Shown piece by piece: positions 1-8,302 of a DNA stretch of 64,000 nt (the first letter of the stretch is position 1; the number at the start of each line of letters is the position of its first letter). The stretch covers positions 124,001 to 188,000 of the forward strand of contig JARLHI010000060.1 of assembly GCA_031292355.1 (NCBI GenBank). Direction: 5' to 3'. The notes under the pieces are model-generated. The model did no database searches and was not told the origin of the DNA. It saw nothing but the letters and a program-made list of their open reading frames with translations. Both the position numbers and the translations under genes were made by a program. The stretch is from Candidatus Obscuribacterales bacterium (GTDB taxonomy: Bacteria > Cyanobacteriota > Vampirovibrionia > Obscuribacterales > Obscuribacteraceae).

Positions 1-1
1 T

Positions 2-946
2 AAGCGCAGGCAGGGATTCATATCCTTGCATTTGGGCATTTTTAAGGATGACACCTTAATTGGTGGCAGCATGCTTTATACCCCAGAACAAAATAATGGT
101 GGAGGAATTCTTGCCGCGCCAGAGGGACCTGTGCTGCCCTGGGATGATCTGGAGCTCGCGCGCGAGTCGCTGGGGCTGATTATTGATTTTGCAAAGATTC
201 AGGCAAAGTCTCTTGGTGTGTCTGTATTACGCATCGAACCTCGACTGCCTCCGCCACCGGCGAAGATTTTGCGAGAGTTTGGCAGAGCTCCTTTAGATCT
301 GGTGCCCAACGAAACACTCGTTATAGATATTGATAGATCACCCGAAAGCATTCTTGCGGCGATGAGACCGAAAGGTCGTTATAACATTGGCATTGCAAAA
401 CGTTCCTTAGTTGAAACTCGAATTGAACCTTCAAATCAATTTTCATCGCAGTCTCTCAGCGAGACTGTTGGTCAGTTTTATGCTGTGCTTTGCGAGGCCG
501 GCAAACGAGACGGGTTTGACGTTGAGCCATTGAAGTTCTTCGAACAGCTAGCATCTGTTTTGGTTCCAGCAGGTTTGGCAAAATTTCTGTTTACTGAGCA
601 TGAAGGCGATCTACTTAGCGCGATGCTACTAATCACTTTTGGGAATCGAGCGACATACATTTATGGTGGTGTTAGCAATAAAAAACGGAATCTAATGGGG
701 GGCTATGCGCTCCAATGGGCGGCAATCCAGGCCGCCAGAGCCAATGGATGCAAGTCTTATGATCTCTATGGCTTCACCACTTTTTGCGCACCAGATCATC
801 GTTATGGCAGATTTTCGCAATTTAAAAGTCGATTCGGTGGTGACGCCGTCAAAACAATCGGCGCACAAGACTATTTTTTCCTAGATCACGTTACTGATAC
901 TTTTATTCAAATCGTGAAAGAGATAAGCCCTCTAAATCAAATTTGA
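2..946 (+). CDS. FemAB-family aminoacyl/peptidoglycan-bridge transferase (5' partial)
   Basis: The reading frame is open to the left edge of the window, so the true start lies upstream; the first internal start-like codon is TTG at 26. The protein carries the FemAB/FemX hallmarks: RPKGRYNI in the first half, typical of the Fem acyltransferase fold, and the C-terminal block YIYGGVSNKKRNLMGGYALQW followed by a GCKSYDLYGF strand. Family members transfer amino acids from aminoacyl-tRNA to lipid-linked peptidoglycan precursors in the cytoplasm; others modify unrelated acceptors, so the exact substrate is open. It ends about 190 bases before the next gene, with no terminator evident. The family call is firm; the role is inferred. 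Confidence 0.85.
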   Translation, partial: KRRQGFISLHLGIFKDDTLIGGSMLYTPEQNNGGGILAAPEGPVLPWDDLELARESLGLIIDFAKIQAKSLGVSVLRIEPRLPPPPAKILREFGRAPLDLVPNETLVIDIDRSPESILAAMRPKGRYNIGIAKRSLVETRIEPSNQFSSQSLSETVGQFYAVLCEAGKRDGFDVEPLKFFEQLASVLVPAGLAKFLFTEHEGDLLSAMLLITFGNRATYIYGGVSNKKRNLMGGYALQWAAIQAARANGCKSYDLYGFTTFCAPDHRYGRFSQFKSRFGGDAVKTIGAQDYFFLDHVTDTFIQIVKEISPLNQI

Positions 947-1134
947 TCAAATGTCTGAGTGAGATTTTGATAGGAAGCGCAGGTCGCAATGAGGTTACGC
1001 TCCATTCTAGACCGGAGATGAAGTAAATCTGAATTACACTTCATATGATGGCGGGTCCCTTAGAGTCCCTTATAGTCCTCTTCGAACTGTTGATTACTCG
1101 TAAATAACATTTAAAAGCCCAAACGAGCGATATC

Positions 1135-2343
1135 ATGATGGTTGTCAATCGAAAGTGGGCAGTAGTTTTGACCGGGACGATTCAAGTAACCGAAGCAACT
1201 CAAGTAGCGCAAGTAGCCTCAGAGGTCACGCCACAAACTGGTGAGCTGATTTCTGCAAAGTCTCACACATCTAATAACTTCGATTTCCTTAGATTTGTGG
1301 CTGCAAGTTCAGTCATCTGGTATCACACTCCGGTTTTTCTCGGTCGTGGAGTCGATCCACTGGGTCAATGGACAGGACATCTTGATACAGGGTCGCTTGC
1401 AGTTATTTTCTTTTTCGTTATCAGTGGTTTTCTAATCACGCAGAGTTTCTATCGCAATAACTCAGTGTTGTCTTTTATCGTCAACAGATTTCTGCGAATT
1501 TGGCCTCCTCTCGTTGTCGTACTTTTGCTATGTTCTTTCTGTCTTGGGCCTGTGGTAACAGAATTCAGCAGGTCTCAATATTTTGCCGATCCTCACCTTT
1601 TTAGCTATTTGCAGAACGTGTTTTGCATGCAATCTTACAATGTTCTGCCAGGCGTCTTTGAGCACAATCATCACCGTGAGGTCATAAACGGTAGTCTCTG
1701 GACTATTCCTGTTGAAGTGTTTATGTACGCTGTCACACTGGCACTTGGAATTTGCGGTTGTTTGAAAAATAGGTTTGCTTTGGCAGCCGTGTTTGCGGCG
1801 TTACTGGTATATGACATGCAGGTGGTATCAGCCACGGCTGTCGGTGCTCAGCAGTTCCTTTGGTTACCCGCCCAGCTAGAAACTTCGAAATTTGCACTAA
1901 TGTATTTGATGGGTGCTAATTACTATGCCAATCGTCATTCAATCAAAATCTCTTGGCAGATTGCTCTGATTGTAAGCATCTTGCTGATTGGGTCTTACCA
2001 TACTCCGCACGCGCGTCTGGCTGAAATTTTTTGTTTGCCTTATCTTGTAATGTTTGCTGCCTACCTGCCGGTGCGCGGCTTGAATAATTTTGGCAAGTAT
2101 GGCGATTTCTCTTACGGCATGTATCTGTATGGATTTCCCGTTCAGCAAACTCTATGGCTCGTAACTCAAGGGCATATTTCGCAGTTCAAGTTCACCGCTA
2201 TCTCATTGGTTATCAGCTTCGCTTTTGCCTTTTTGTCCTGGCATTTGATAGAAAAGCCAGCTATGAGCTTGAAGCGATTTTTCAAACCTAAGCGGAAGCT
2301 AGAATGCAGTGACAGCGTCTTGGTTTATCATAAAAACATTTGA
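1135..2343 (+). CDS. Acyltransferase family 3 (OafA/YrhL-like) integral membrane protein
   Basis: A 402-residue polytopic protein. After a roughly 45-residue polar N-terminus with a short TQVAQVA-like imperfect repeat comes the family signature FDFLRFVAASSVIWYHT, in which the Arg and His of the R...H motif are present. Further on are VIFFFVISGFLIT and RFLRIWPPLVVV, and about ten hydrophobic segments follow. The C-terminal GDFSYGMYLYGFPVQQ and HLIEKPA are also typical of acyltransferase 3 proteins, which O-acylate cell-surface sugars. ATG 1135 is the longest start, with only a weak upstream GAGCGA. The N-terminal extension is not conserved family sequence, so a later start is possible. The acceptor sugar cannot be read from the sequence. 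Confidence 0.88.
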   Translation: MMVVNRKWAVVLTGTIQVTEATQVAQVASEVTPQTGELISAKSHTSNNFDFLRFVAASSVIWYHTPVFLGRGVDPLGQWTGHLDTGSLAVIFFFVISGFLITQSFYRNNSVLSFIVNRFLRIWPPLVVVLLLCSFCLGPVVTEFSRSQYFADPHLFSYLQNVFCMQSYNVLPGVFEHNHHREVINGSLWTIPVEVFMYAVTLALGICGCLKNRFALAAVFAALLVYDMQVVSATAVGAQQFLWLPAQLETSKFALMYLMGANYYANRHSIKISWQIALIVSILLIGSYHTPHARLAEIFCLPYLVMFAAYLPVRGLNNFGKYGDFSYGMYLYGFPVQQTLWLVTQGHISQFKFTAISLVISFAFAFLSWHLIEKPAMSLKRFFKPKRKLECSDSVLVYHKNI

Positions 2344-2583
2344 TTCCACAATTGGCCCAGCCTACAATCTTTTGCAGAAAGATAGTATGCCACCGTCAAT
2401 GGTGCTAACCCGATTTCTGCACGACCGTGATTCGCAAGCCTTCCGTCATGACCTAATGATAGGTCCGGAGGCATCGACCACAACTTAATCATTAAAACTG
2501 TCGATTCTAAGGTAAGTTCGCAGTCAAAGTAAGACAATTACTAGCGCGTCGTATCAGTGCGAGCTCACTCTTGAGGACCTTCA

Positions 2584-4143
2584 ATGGTAAATCTAATTCT
2601 TGATTCTAAAGAGGCAGTCCATGTAGAGAATGCAGGCAGTGTCGACAAAGATACGACTGTCAGCAAATCAAATGGTCCTGACAATGCCATGCTCAAGGCG
2701 GGCAAAACTGAAACTAAGAACGACAAGCAAATCGGCAGCAATATGCAGGTCGGCATCAGTTCAATTGGTGCCTGGATGCTTGGAGTCGGCGCCAATATTG
2801 GCTCTTTTGCTTTTCTTATTCATGCCAATATGATTGCCCAGGCTGGACCTCTTGGAGCGTGCGCTGCCTGGATTGTCGCTGCACTGATGACAGTTCCTCT
2901 AGCTTTGATTTTGGCAGAGCTATCATCGATGTTTCCGGCTGCGGGCGGTCCCTACGTTTATAAATACGTCGCCTTAAAAAGACTGATTCCCGGAATGGGT
3001 GAGTTGCTTGGATTTCTCACCGGTTGGATCTTTTGGATATTCCTTATATCTAGTTATTCGTGTATGTCGAACGGATTGGTCAATTTGCTCAGCGCAAATA
3101 TCTGGGGCACTGCTCAGGCTTCGCCAATCTGGTTTGGGCCGGTTGTCATAACAGCATTATTTGGCGGAGCGACGGTTCTGAACTTGATGCAAATCAGTCA
3201 GGCTACTAAGCTCAATACAGTTTTTACTTTGATGAAAATCTTGCTTGCTCTGGGTTTCGTTGCCCTTGTTGTATTCTCACCTCATTCCTCTTTGACTAAC
3301 CTATGGCAAACAACCAATTTGAGCGGCAATGGTAACTTCTTCACCAATGTCGCTGTGATTTTGCCATTGGCTATTGGCGGATTTTCCGGCATCGAGATGG
3401 CTGGGTGCACGGCGTCTGAAACAAAAGATGCCCGAAAGAGTGTGCCCCGCGCGATCATGATGACTGTGGCAACGATTACTTTGATGTATGTGGGAATTTG
3501 TGGAGCTATTTGTTTTGCTCAACCTTATGTTTTGAGCGCCGACAAAACTGTTGCGGTAGTTTCAGGAACCAAATTCCTCGCAACTCTGCCATCGATGTCC
3601 GCTCATCTTTTAGGTCCAGTCGCCGGCTTGATTGCTACAGCGGGCGTAGTTTTGTCAATCGTTAGCTGTGGTTTTAGTGGTCTGCTTGTGGCGGCTAGAA
3701 CTAGTTATTCAATGGCTGAAACTGGCCTATTTCCAAAGGTATTTTGCGAACTGCATCCTAAGACGAAAGTGCCACAATATGCGCTCGTGTTTCAATGCAT
3801 TTTCATGGCTGGCATCGGCATCGCAGCATATTTGCTCGGCAAAACAGGTCTCGTTCCTGATGCCTATTCGTTTTTGGGTTCTACATGCGGGTTCCTTTAC
3901 GCATTGTTGGCCCTTTTGTATGGCGTTTGTCTGATGGGTTTACGATATACCGATCCGGATATGGCACGTCCGTTTCGCTTGGGTAAAAGTGGCAACAGTA
4001 TCGCCTGGTTGTTTGCAATTGGTTCGGCAATCCCTTTTGCCGTCGTCGCTTTTGCCTGCACGGGTGTCGCGCACCAGCTTGGTGGTGCGGTCTTGCTTTT
4101 GCTAGGCGTGCCAGTATACGGATACTACCGTTGGCGCAAATAA
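2584..4143 (+). CDS. APC-superfamily amino acid permease
   Basis: A 519-residue transporter with about 12 hydrophobic helices after a roughly 55-residue polar, Lys/Asp-rich N-terminus. The first helix region SIGAWMLGVGANIGSFAF matches the unwound helix-1 glycine motif of APC permeases. AELSSMFPAAGGPYVYKY is the helix-2/3 signature, and GFSGIEMAGCTASETKDARKSVPRA is the helix-6/loop signature. These place it with amino acid/polyamine permeases and antiporters in the cytoplasmic membrane. The start is supported by GAGGACC about 5 bases before ATG. The gene converges with the AI-2E gene, with only four bases between the two stops. Substrate specificity is not predictable from sequence alone. Confidence 0.9.
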   Translation: MVNLILDSKEAVHVENAGSVDKDTTVSKSNGPDNAMLKAGKTETKNDKQIGSNMQVGISSIGAWMLGVGANIGSFAFLIHANMIAQAGPLGACAAWIVAALMTVPLALILAELSSMFPAAGGPYVYKYVALKRLIPGMGELLGFLTGWIFWIFLISSYSCMSNGLVNLLSANIWGTAQASPIWFGPVVITALFGGATVLNLMQISQATKLNTVFTLMKILLALGFVALVVFSPHSSLTNLWQTTNLSGNGNFFTNVAVILPLAIGGFSGIEMAGCTASETKDARKSVPRAIMMTVATITLMYVGICGAICFAQPYVLSADKTVAVVSGTKFLATLPSMSAHLLGPVAGLIATAGVVLSIVSCGFSGLLVAARTSYSMAETGLFPKVFCELHPKTKVPQYALVFQCIFMAGIGIAAYLLGKTGLVPDAYSFLGSTCGFLYALLALLYGVCLMGLRYTDPDMARPFRLGKSGNSIAWLFAIGSAIPFAVVAFACTGVAHQLGGAVLLLLGVPVYGYYRWRK

Positions 4144-4147
4144 ATCG

Positions 4148-5401
4148 TTAGTCGGTTGCAGTCGCCGGTGACTCAACTTTTTCGATCGTTTTTGCGTCAG
4201 CGACAACTTTTGTCTGAGCGTCTTGTGGTAGCTCCATTGGATGTTCGACCGCAAATCTGGGCACCATGTGACTTAAAAGTACGTTGATGACGCACGCTGC
4301 TGGTAGTGCACAGACAATGCCTGACACACCGTCTATGCGAGCGCCAATCATGATGGTTATGAAAATCATGACTGGATGTAAGCCGATGACATTTCCCATG
4401 TAGCGTGGGGCCACAATATTGTCTTTCAGCCACTGCACCAGATTCAATACTAGGAAGACGATGACAATTTGAGCGATACGGTTGGTTGATATATTATCCA
4501 TACCATCTACTGCAACTGAGGCAAGGGCTGGAATGAAACCAATCGTCGGTCCAATCACTGGGATAATTTCACAAATGCCGAGAAAGCCACCAAGAAGCAG
4601 GGCGTAGTGCACACCCATGAAAAAGAAAACAGCAACCATAAAGGCGCCAAACAGCAAACCTAAAACAATTTGTCCTCTAAAAAACATTTGCAAGGTTAGG
4701 TCCATGTCGGTACTCATGACCGAGAGTAAGTCGTGATGTTTACTTGGAAACAGTCTAATAATGTTCTCTTTCATGTTATGACCATCAAGCAAAAGCCAGA
4801 ATGATGTGACGATGATGCTCAAACCATACAAGAGCCAGGTCATTGTGGACATGGCCACATCACTCATTCGGCCAAGTATTTGGCTGGGGTCTGGCTTGGG
4901 CATGTTAGCTGCCAGATTGGTCAAAATGTCGATTGCTCTGACTTGAATCTGTGACTGATGCAAGCGCGCTTCCAGAGGCGATAGCAAATTGGTCAGATAT
5001 TCTATTGCCTGAGGGATGTTGTTGAAAATATTGCTGACTAATTGCGATACCTGGTAAATCACCGCAGGGATGATAACGATAATACCGAATATGGTGACTG
5101 CGGTAAGTAGAACATATACAACGAGAATTGCGGCAGCTCGGTTGCGAATGTATTTTTCGAGATAGTCGACAACGTTTATGAACAGGTAAGAAAGTAGAAC
5201 CGAATAAATGAGAATCCTTATAATGTCGGCAAAATAGGCGCCAATTTGCCAGATCAGAAAGAATGTCAGTAACGCGAGTACGACGATCGATAATTGTCGC
5301 AGTAATGTACTCAAGTGATCGCGGCGTTCCACTGCCGACGCTTGTTGTGCTTCAATCTTCGAATCCGGCATTGCTGTTTTCCGATTTGTTTTCTGTAACA
5401 C
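4148..5401 (-). CDS. AI-2E family transporter (PerM/YdiK-like permease)
   Basis: A protein of about 417 residues with the eight-helix pattern of the AI-2E exporter/PerM family: two to three N-terminal helices, a central amphipathic region (about residues 120-200), and the diagnostic C-terminal stretch GGFLGICEIIPVIGPTIGFIPA followed by VQWLKDNIVAPRYMGNVIGLHPV. Known members export autoinducer-2 or act as Na+/H+ antiporters; the function here is undetermined. The 5'-most start is GTG at 5401; ATG at 5371, preceded by GGA, is an equally good start and would remove ten residues. It is divergent from the hydrolase gene at 5485. Confidence 0.9.
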   Translation of the reverse strand: MLQKTNRKTAMPDSKIEAQQASAVERRDHLSTLLRQLSIVVLALLTFFLIWQIGAYFADIIRILIYSVLLSYLFINVVDYLEKYIRNRAAAILVVYVLLTAVTIFGIIVIIPAVIYQVSQLVSNIFNNIPQAIEYLTNLLSPLEARLHQSQIQVRAIDILTNLAANMPKPDPSQILGRMSDVAMSTMTWLLYGLSIIVTSFWLLLDGHNMKENIIRLFPSKHHDLLSVMSTDMDLTLQMFFRGQIVLGLLFGAFMVAVFFFMGVHYALLLGGFLGICEIIPVIGPTIGFIPALASVAVDGMDNISTNRIAQIVIVFLVLNLVQWLKDNIVAPRYMGNVIGLHPVMIFITIMIGARIDGVSGIVCALPAACVINVLLSHMVPRFAVEHPMELPQDAQTKVVADAKTIEKVESPATATD

Positions 5402-5484
5402 TTACAGGCAGATAGTCTAGCTTATTTCACTCTTTACGAAAGATGTAATACGATATCCAATCGAACCGGGAGTCTTTTAATTAA

Positions 5485-6432
5485 TTGAAAAAAGTTGCTT
5501 TAATTGTCACCTCTCTTTTAGCCGTCTGTGGCATAGCTGGATTCATTGTCTTTCTGGTGCTTTACATCGGCGAGTCTGGACGCGCACATAGCTTGAGCCG
5601 AGAGTGCGACGAAATGAAGCGCAAGCTCGCTCTGGTCGCTCTTGCCGGCAACGTGCCCGAAATCTTCAACAAAGAAAACTGTGCAAGGCGCGTGTTCGTC
5701 AGCCACACAGATGGCAATGCCGATATGTTCGGAGTGGCTCCTGTCGATGTATCGTTGACCACCAAAGGCTTTACTCTTATTGTTTATCTTCATGGCATGG
5801 GCTCTTCTTTCTATGAGCCATTCTTTTTTCCCAAACATAAGCCTTTTGGACCTCAACTTTTACTGCGCGATAAGAACGCTATTTTGCTCTCCTGTAATTA
5901 TCGCAACGCTGCCTCCTGGGGAACGGATCCGGCTTTAGCCGATATCACTCAAAATATCCGCGAGTTATGTGAGCAATATCCTGTAGCGAAAATTGTTCTG
6001 GCCGGAACGTCAATGGGTGGTTGCACTTCATTGAATTATGCCGCCACTTGTCCAGACGATATCAAAGCTAGACTCGTCGGCATTGTTAGCGTCGAGGGCT
6101 CAGGGGACCTTGCAGGACTTTTCCATAAAACCAACAGACCAGAAATTCAACAGGCCATGATTGCTGCATTTGGCGGAACTCCTGAGCAGGTACCAAGCGT
6201 TTATTCCGGCAAAAGTTTTCTGACGAACATCAAGGGGCTACCCAAAAACGTTCGCGTTTGCATTGTCTCAGCCAGTAGGGATACGATCATTGTGCCAGAG
6301 TTTCAAGCTCAAATAGCCCAAGCCCTTGACTCAAACGGAATCACTAATAAGGTACTGAACGTCAATACAACTCATGGTGTGCTGCCTGCAGAAGTGATGT
6401 GCGAGGCAATGGATTATGCCTGTCCTCTATAG
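5485..6432 (+). CDS. Membrane-anchored or secreted alpha/beta hydrolase (esterase-like)
   Basis: A 315-residue protein beginning at a TTG, with GGGAG upstream. Residues 1-27 form a lysine-led hydrophobic signal/anchor. The oxyanion-type segment LIVYLHGMGSSF and the nucleophile elbow GTSMGGCTSLNYA (GxSxG, Ser catalytic) identify an alpha/beta hydrolase with peptidase S9/esterase-D-like features. SASRDTIIVPEFQ probably carries the acid and NTTHGVLP the catalytic His. It should act outside the cytoplasmic membrane on an unknown ester or peptide. It reads towards the NrtR-type gene 63 bases downstream, but the operator-like element between them suggests separate control. Confidence 0.75.
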   Translation: MKKVALIVTSLLAVCGIAGFIVFLVLYIGESGRAHSLSRECDEMKRKLALVALAGNVPEIFNKENCARRVFVSHTDGNADMFGVAPVDVSLTTKGFTLIVYLHGMGSSFYEPFFFPKHKPFGPQLLLRDKNAILLSCNYRNAASWGTDPALADITQNIRELCEQYPVAKIVLAGTSMGGCTSLNYAATCPDDIKARLVGIVSVEGSGDLAGLFHKTNRPEIQQAMIAAFGGTPEQVPSVYSGKSFLTNIKGLPKNVRVCIVSASRDTIIVPEFQAQIAQALDSNGITNKVLNVNTTHGVLPAEVMCEAMDYACPL

Positions 6433-6447
6433 CCCAGTGCTCAGTTA

Positions 6448-6466
6448 GCGTGTATTATACGTTTAC
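6448..6466 (+). promoter_or_regulatory. Candidate NrtR operator upstream of nrtR (autoregulation)
   Basis: The 19-mer here differs from the one upstream of nadC (11486-11504) at three positions only; the joint pattern is GCGTRTRTTATACRTTTAC. Both copies contain GT-N7-AC (GTRTRTTATAC), which I recall as the typical core of NrtR operators. It lies 29 bases before the ATG of the Nudix/NrtR gene, and the embedded TATTATAC could serve as a -10 box, so binding would block transcription. Function is inferred from the shared sequence and context. Confidence 0.65.
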
Positions 6467-6495
6467 GTACTTGTTTATCGTTTGCGTGAGCGCAT

Positions 6496-7170
6496 ATGGC
6501 AACTGAAATAAAAGTCACTGTGGACACCGTCGCCTTCTCAGTCGAGCAAGGGGTATTGGAAGTATTGCTGGTCAAGCGCAAATTCGATCCCTTCAAAAGT
6601 AATTGGGCACTGCCTGGCGGATTTGTTGATGAAGCGGATACAACGCTTGATCAAGCTGCAGCGCGCGAGCTGAAAGAAGAAACAAGCGTCAGTGATGTTT
6701 TTCTGGAGCAGCTTTATACTTTTGGAGACAGAGGCCGCGACCCCCGTGGTCGCACTATTTCAGTCGCTTATTTGGCGCTGTTGCGGCAACAAGAATTTGA
6801 ACTACGAGCTAGTTCTGATGCCAGTGGAGTAGCTTGGTGGCCAGTCAACGAACTGCCGCAGCTGGCTTTTGACCATCATGAAATTGTCGGTTACGCCCAC
6901 AAGCGTCTCAAATACAAAATTGAATACTCGCCAGCTGCTTTTTCTTTGATCGCGGCCAAATTCACATTGCGAGATTTGCAATTGGTCTACGAATCTGTTT
7001 TGAGTCGAGCAGTGGACAACAGAAACTTTCGCAAGAAGTTTCTCAATACCGGAGTGCTCGAAGAACTTGATGAAACGACACAAGAGGGGTCATTTAGACC
7101 CGCTCGTTTGTATAGTTTTTCAGAGGATCGCTTTGAAAAACTGCCGGATCGCCCTGTTTTCGTATTTTAG
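6496..7170 (+). CDS. nrtR: NrtR-type Nudix regulator of NAD metabolism
   Basis: A 224-residue two-domain protein. Residues about 5-140 form a Nudix fold with the box around GGFVDEADTTLDQAAARELKEETSV (the G-x5-E-x7-REUxEE pattern is nearly complete). The C-terminal 80 residues (FTLRDLQLVYESVLSRAVDNRNFRKKFL and following) are the winged-helix DNA-binding domain found in NrtR and related ADP-ribose-sensing repressors. NrtR proteins repress NAD synthesis or salvage genes and are released by ADP-ribose or related nucleotides. A matching nadC-nadA-nadB operon lies 5 kb downstream, and both genes carry the same upstream element. Because the Nudix box is largely preserved, residual hydrolase activity cannot be excluded. 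Confidence 0.85.
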   Translation: MATEIKVTVDTVAFSVEQGVLEVLLVKRKFDPFKSNWALPGGFVDEADTTLDQAAARELKEETSVSDVFLEQLYTFGDRGRDPRGRTISVAYLALLRQQEFELRASSDASGVAWWPVNELPQLAFDHHEIVGYAHKRLKYKIEYSPAAFSLIAAKFTLRDLQLVYESVLSRAVDNRNFRKKFLNTGVLEELDETTQEGSFRPARLYSFSEDRFEKLPDRPVFVF

Positions 7171-7198
7171 ATGCACTGCTGGTAGTGTCTATTAAAAT

Positions 7199-7786
7199 CT
7201 AGGTTTTTGATGGCTGCCAGAAGCTTCTATAGTGCATGCGTAGCCATTTTCCATTTTCTTTGCGGAAGATGTCTGTGCAACGCGAACTGATAGTGTGCGG
7301 ATTTTTGCCGCCGAATGTCTTGATTGCTTCAAATGTGACTATCGCCGTTTTGCCGTCTGGCTCAACTTCAGCATAAGGATTGTCGATAGTGTAGGAAAGT
7401 AATTTAGATTCAGTTTCTTTCGCTTTTTCCATTGTGGCTTTTATGTCGGCCAACACGGCTTTTTTGCCGGTGAGCATCTTATGGTCGCCTTCATCGACGC
7501 TGGTGCAATTTTCATCGAGGTAAGAACCGAGTGTTGTGAGGTCCTCTTCACTGTACGCTTTGTACATCAATTTCACGTCTTCAATCAGCTTTTCTGATTC
7601 GGCGCATGCAGCATGAGGATCAATACAATTGATTTTGCAATTGGTTGAAGAGGTAATGCTAGAAGATTCCTGGCATGGCGGTAACTCCGCTTCTTTTTTC
7701 GCATTTGCTATTGCTGGTGCGAAATTCGCGCACTGACTGGCAAAGAAGACCAACGTCAGAAGTCTAGAGAGATTGGGAAGATTCAC
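7199..7786 (-). CDS. Secreted NTF2-like (SnoaL/DUF4440-type) protein
   Basis: I chose GTG at 7786 over the GTG at 7795 because GAGG sits 8 bases before it. The protein then starts with a signal peptide (MNLPNLSRLLTLVFFASQ...AIA), followed by a Cys-rich spacer. From about residue 75 comes an NTF2-like cone fold: DVKLMYKAYSEEDLTTLGSYL, then a strand TSVDEGDHKML, and a C-terminal RCTDIFRKENGKWLRMHYRSFW typical of SnoaL/DUF4440 proteins. Such domains bind or isomerise small ligands or act as accessory domains; no catalytic set can be assigned. It converges with nrtR and lies next to another small secreted protein on the same strand. Confidence 0.72.
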   Translation of the reverse strand: MNLPNLSRLLTLVFFASQCANFAPAIANAKKEAELPPCQESSSITSSTNCKINCIDPHAACAESEKLIEDVKLMYKAYSEEDLTTLGSYLDENCTSVDEGDHKMLTGKKAVLADIKATMEKAKETESKLLSYTIDNPYAEVEPDGKTAIVTFEAIKTFGGKNPHTISSRCTDIFRKENGKWLRMHYRSFWQPSKT

Positions 7787-7844
7787 GATAACCACCTCGG
7801 GCTGAAGTTTGAACTAAGGGAATTCGGTCGCAGTTTATTTATTA

Positions 7845-8123
7845 CTATTGGTTTGCGGCAAGGGCTCTGTCGACATCGCGCAATGAACGATCGTTATCGT
7901 TTAGATATGCGTTGACTTTATCTTGTTGTGATTGCAAATAATCTATTTGCTTGGCGAGTTTGTCGTGAGCATCCTGCAGGCGGGCTCTCTGCGCAAGAAT
8001 TGCATCTCTGGACTGACGCAAATTGTTATAGACCCCAATGTCCGCAATGGCTGTGCCTACTGCCCAGTTTGAGGTCATAGCGAGGGTTAATGCCAGTAAT
8101 CGAAATTTTGTTCGGGAACTCAA
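7845..8123 (-). CDS. Small secreted coiled-coil protein, function unknown
   Basis: A 92-residue protein if started at TTG 8123, which has AGGA 8 bases upstream; an in-frame start at 8159 would add 12 residues without a better ribosome site. It has a cleavable signal peptide ending near GTAIA and then a single heptad-rich helix (NNLRQSRDAILAQRARLQ, then KQIDYLQSQQDKVNAYL) ending in RALAANQ. It resembles no family I recognise. The helix suggests a periplasmic oligomer. It lies 58 bases upstream of the NTF2-like gene on the same strand, so the two could be co-transcribed. Confidence 0.6.
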   Translation of the reverse strand: MSSRTKFRLLALTLAMTSNWAVGTAIADIGVYNNLRQSRDAILAQRARLQDAHDKLAKQIDYLQSQQDKVNAYLNDNDRSLRDVDRALAANQ

Positions 8124-8302
8124 ATTTTTTATCCTGTAACACCGTTCGTATAGGCTCAATATAATATCGCAAATATCTCCACCGCTCCTTAAATGCTGCC
8201 TTTCTTGTAGTAGATAGTAGATAAAATGTGTAATTGCACAGCTCGGAAAGTCCAGTCAAGCTCTAGTATGATTGCAAAGACTTCGCCTTTCAGCTGGAAT
8301 CA

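Noticed and set aside
1057..1080. Near-repeat GTCCCTTAGA/GTCCCTTATA upstream of the acyltransferase
   Set aside because: Two short copies only, with no palindromy or clear link to a promoter; probably chance.
5518..5856. A 112-codon minus-strand frame inside the hydrolase gene
   Set aside because: It is the shadow of a gene with strong alpha/beta hydrolase motifs, and its own translation has no recognisable features or ribosome site.
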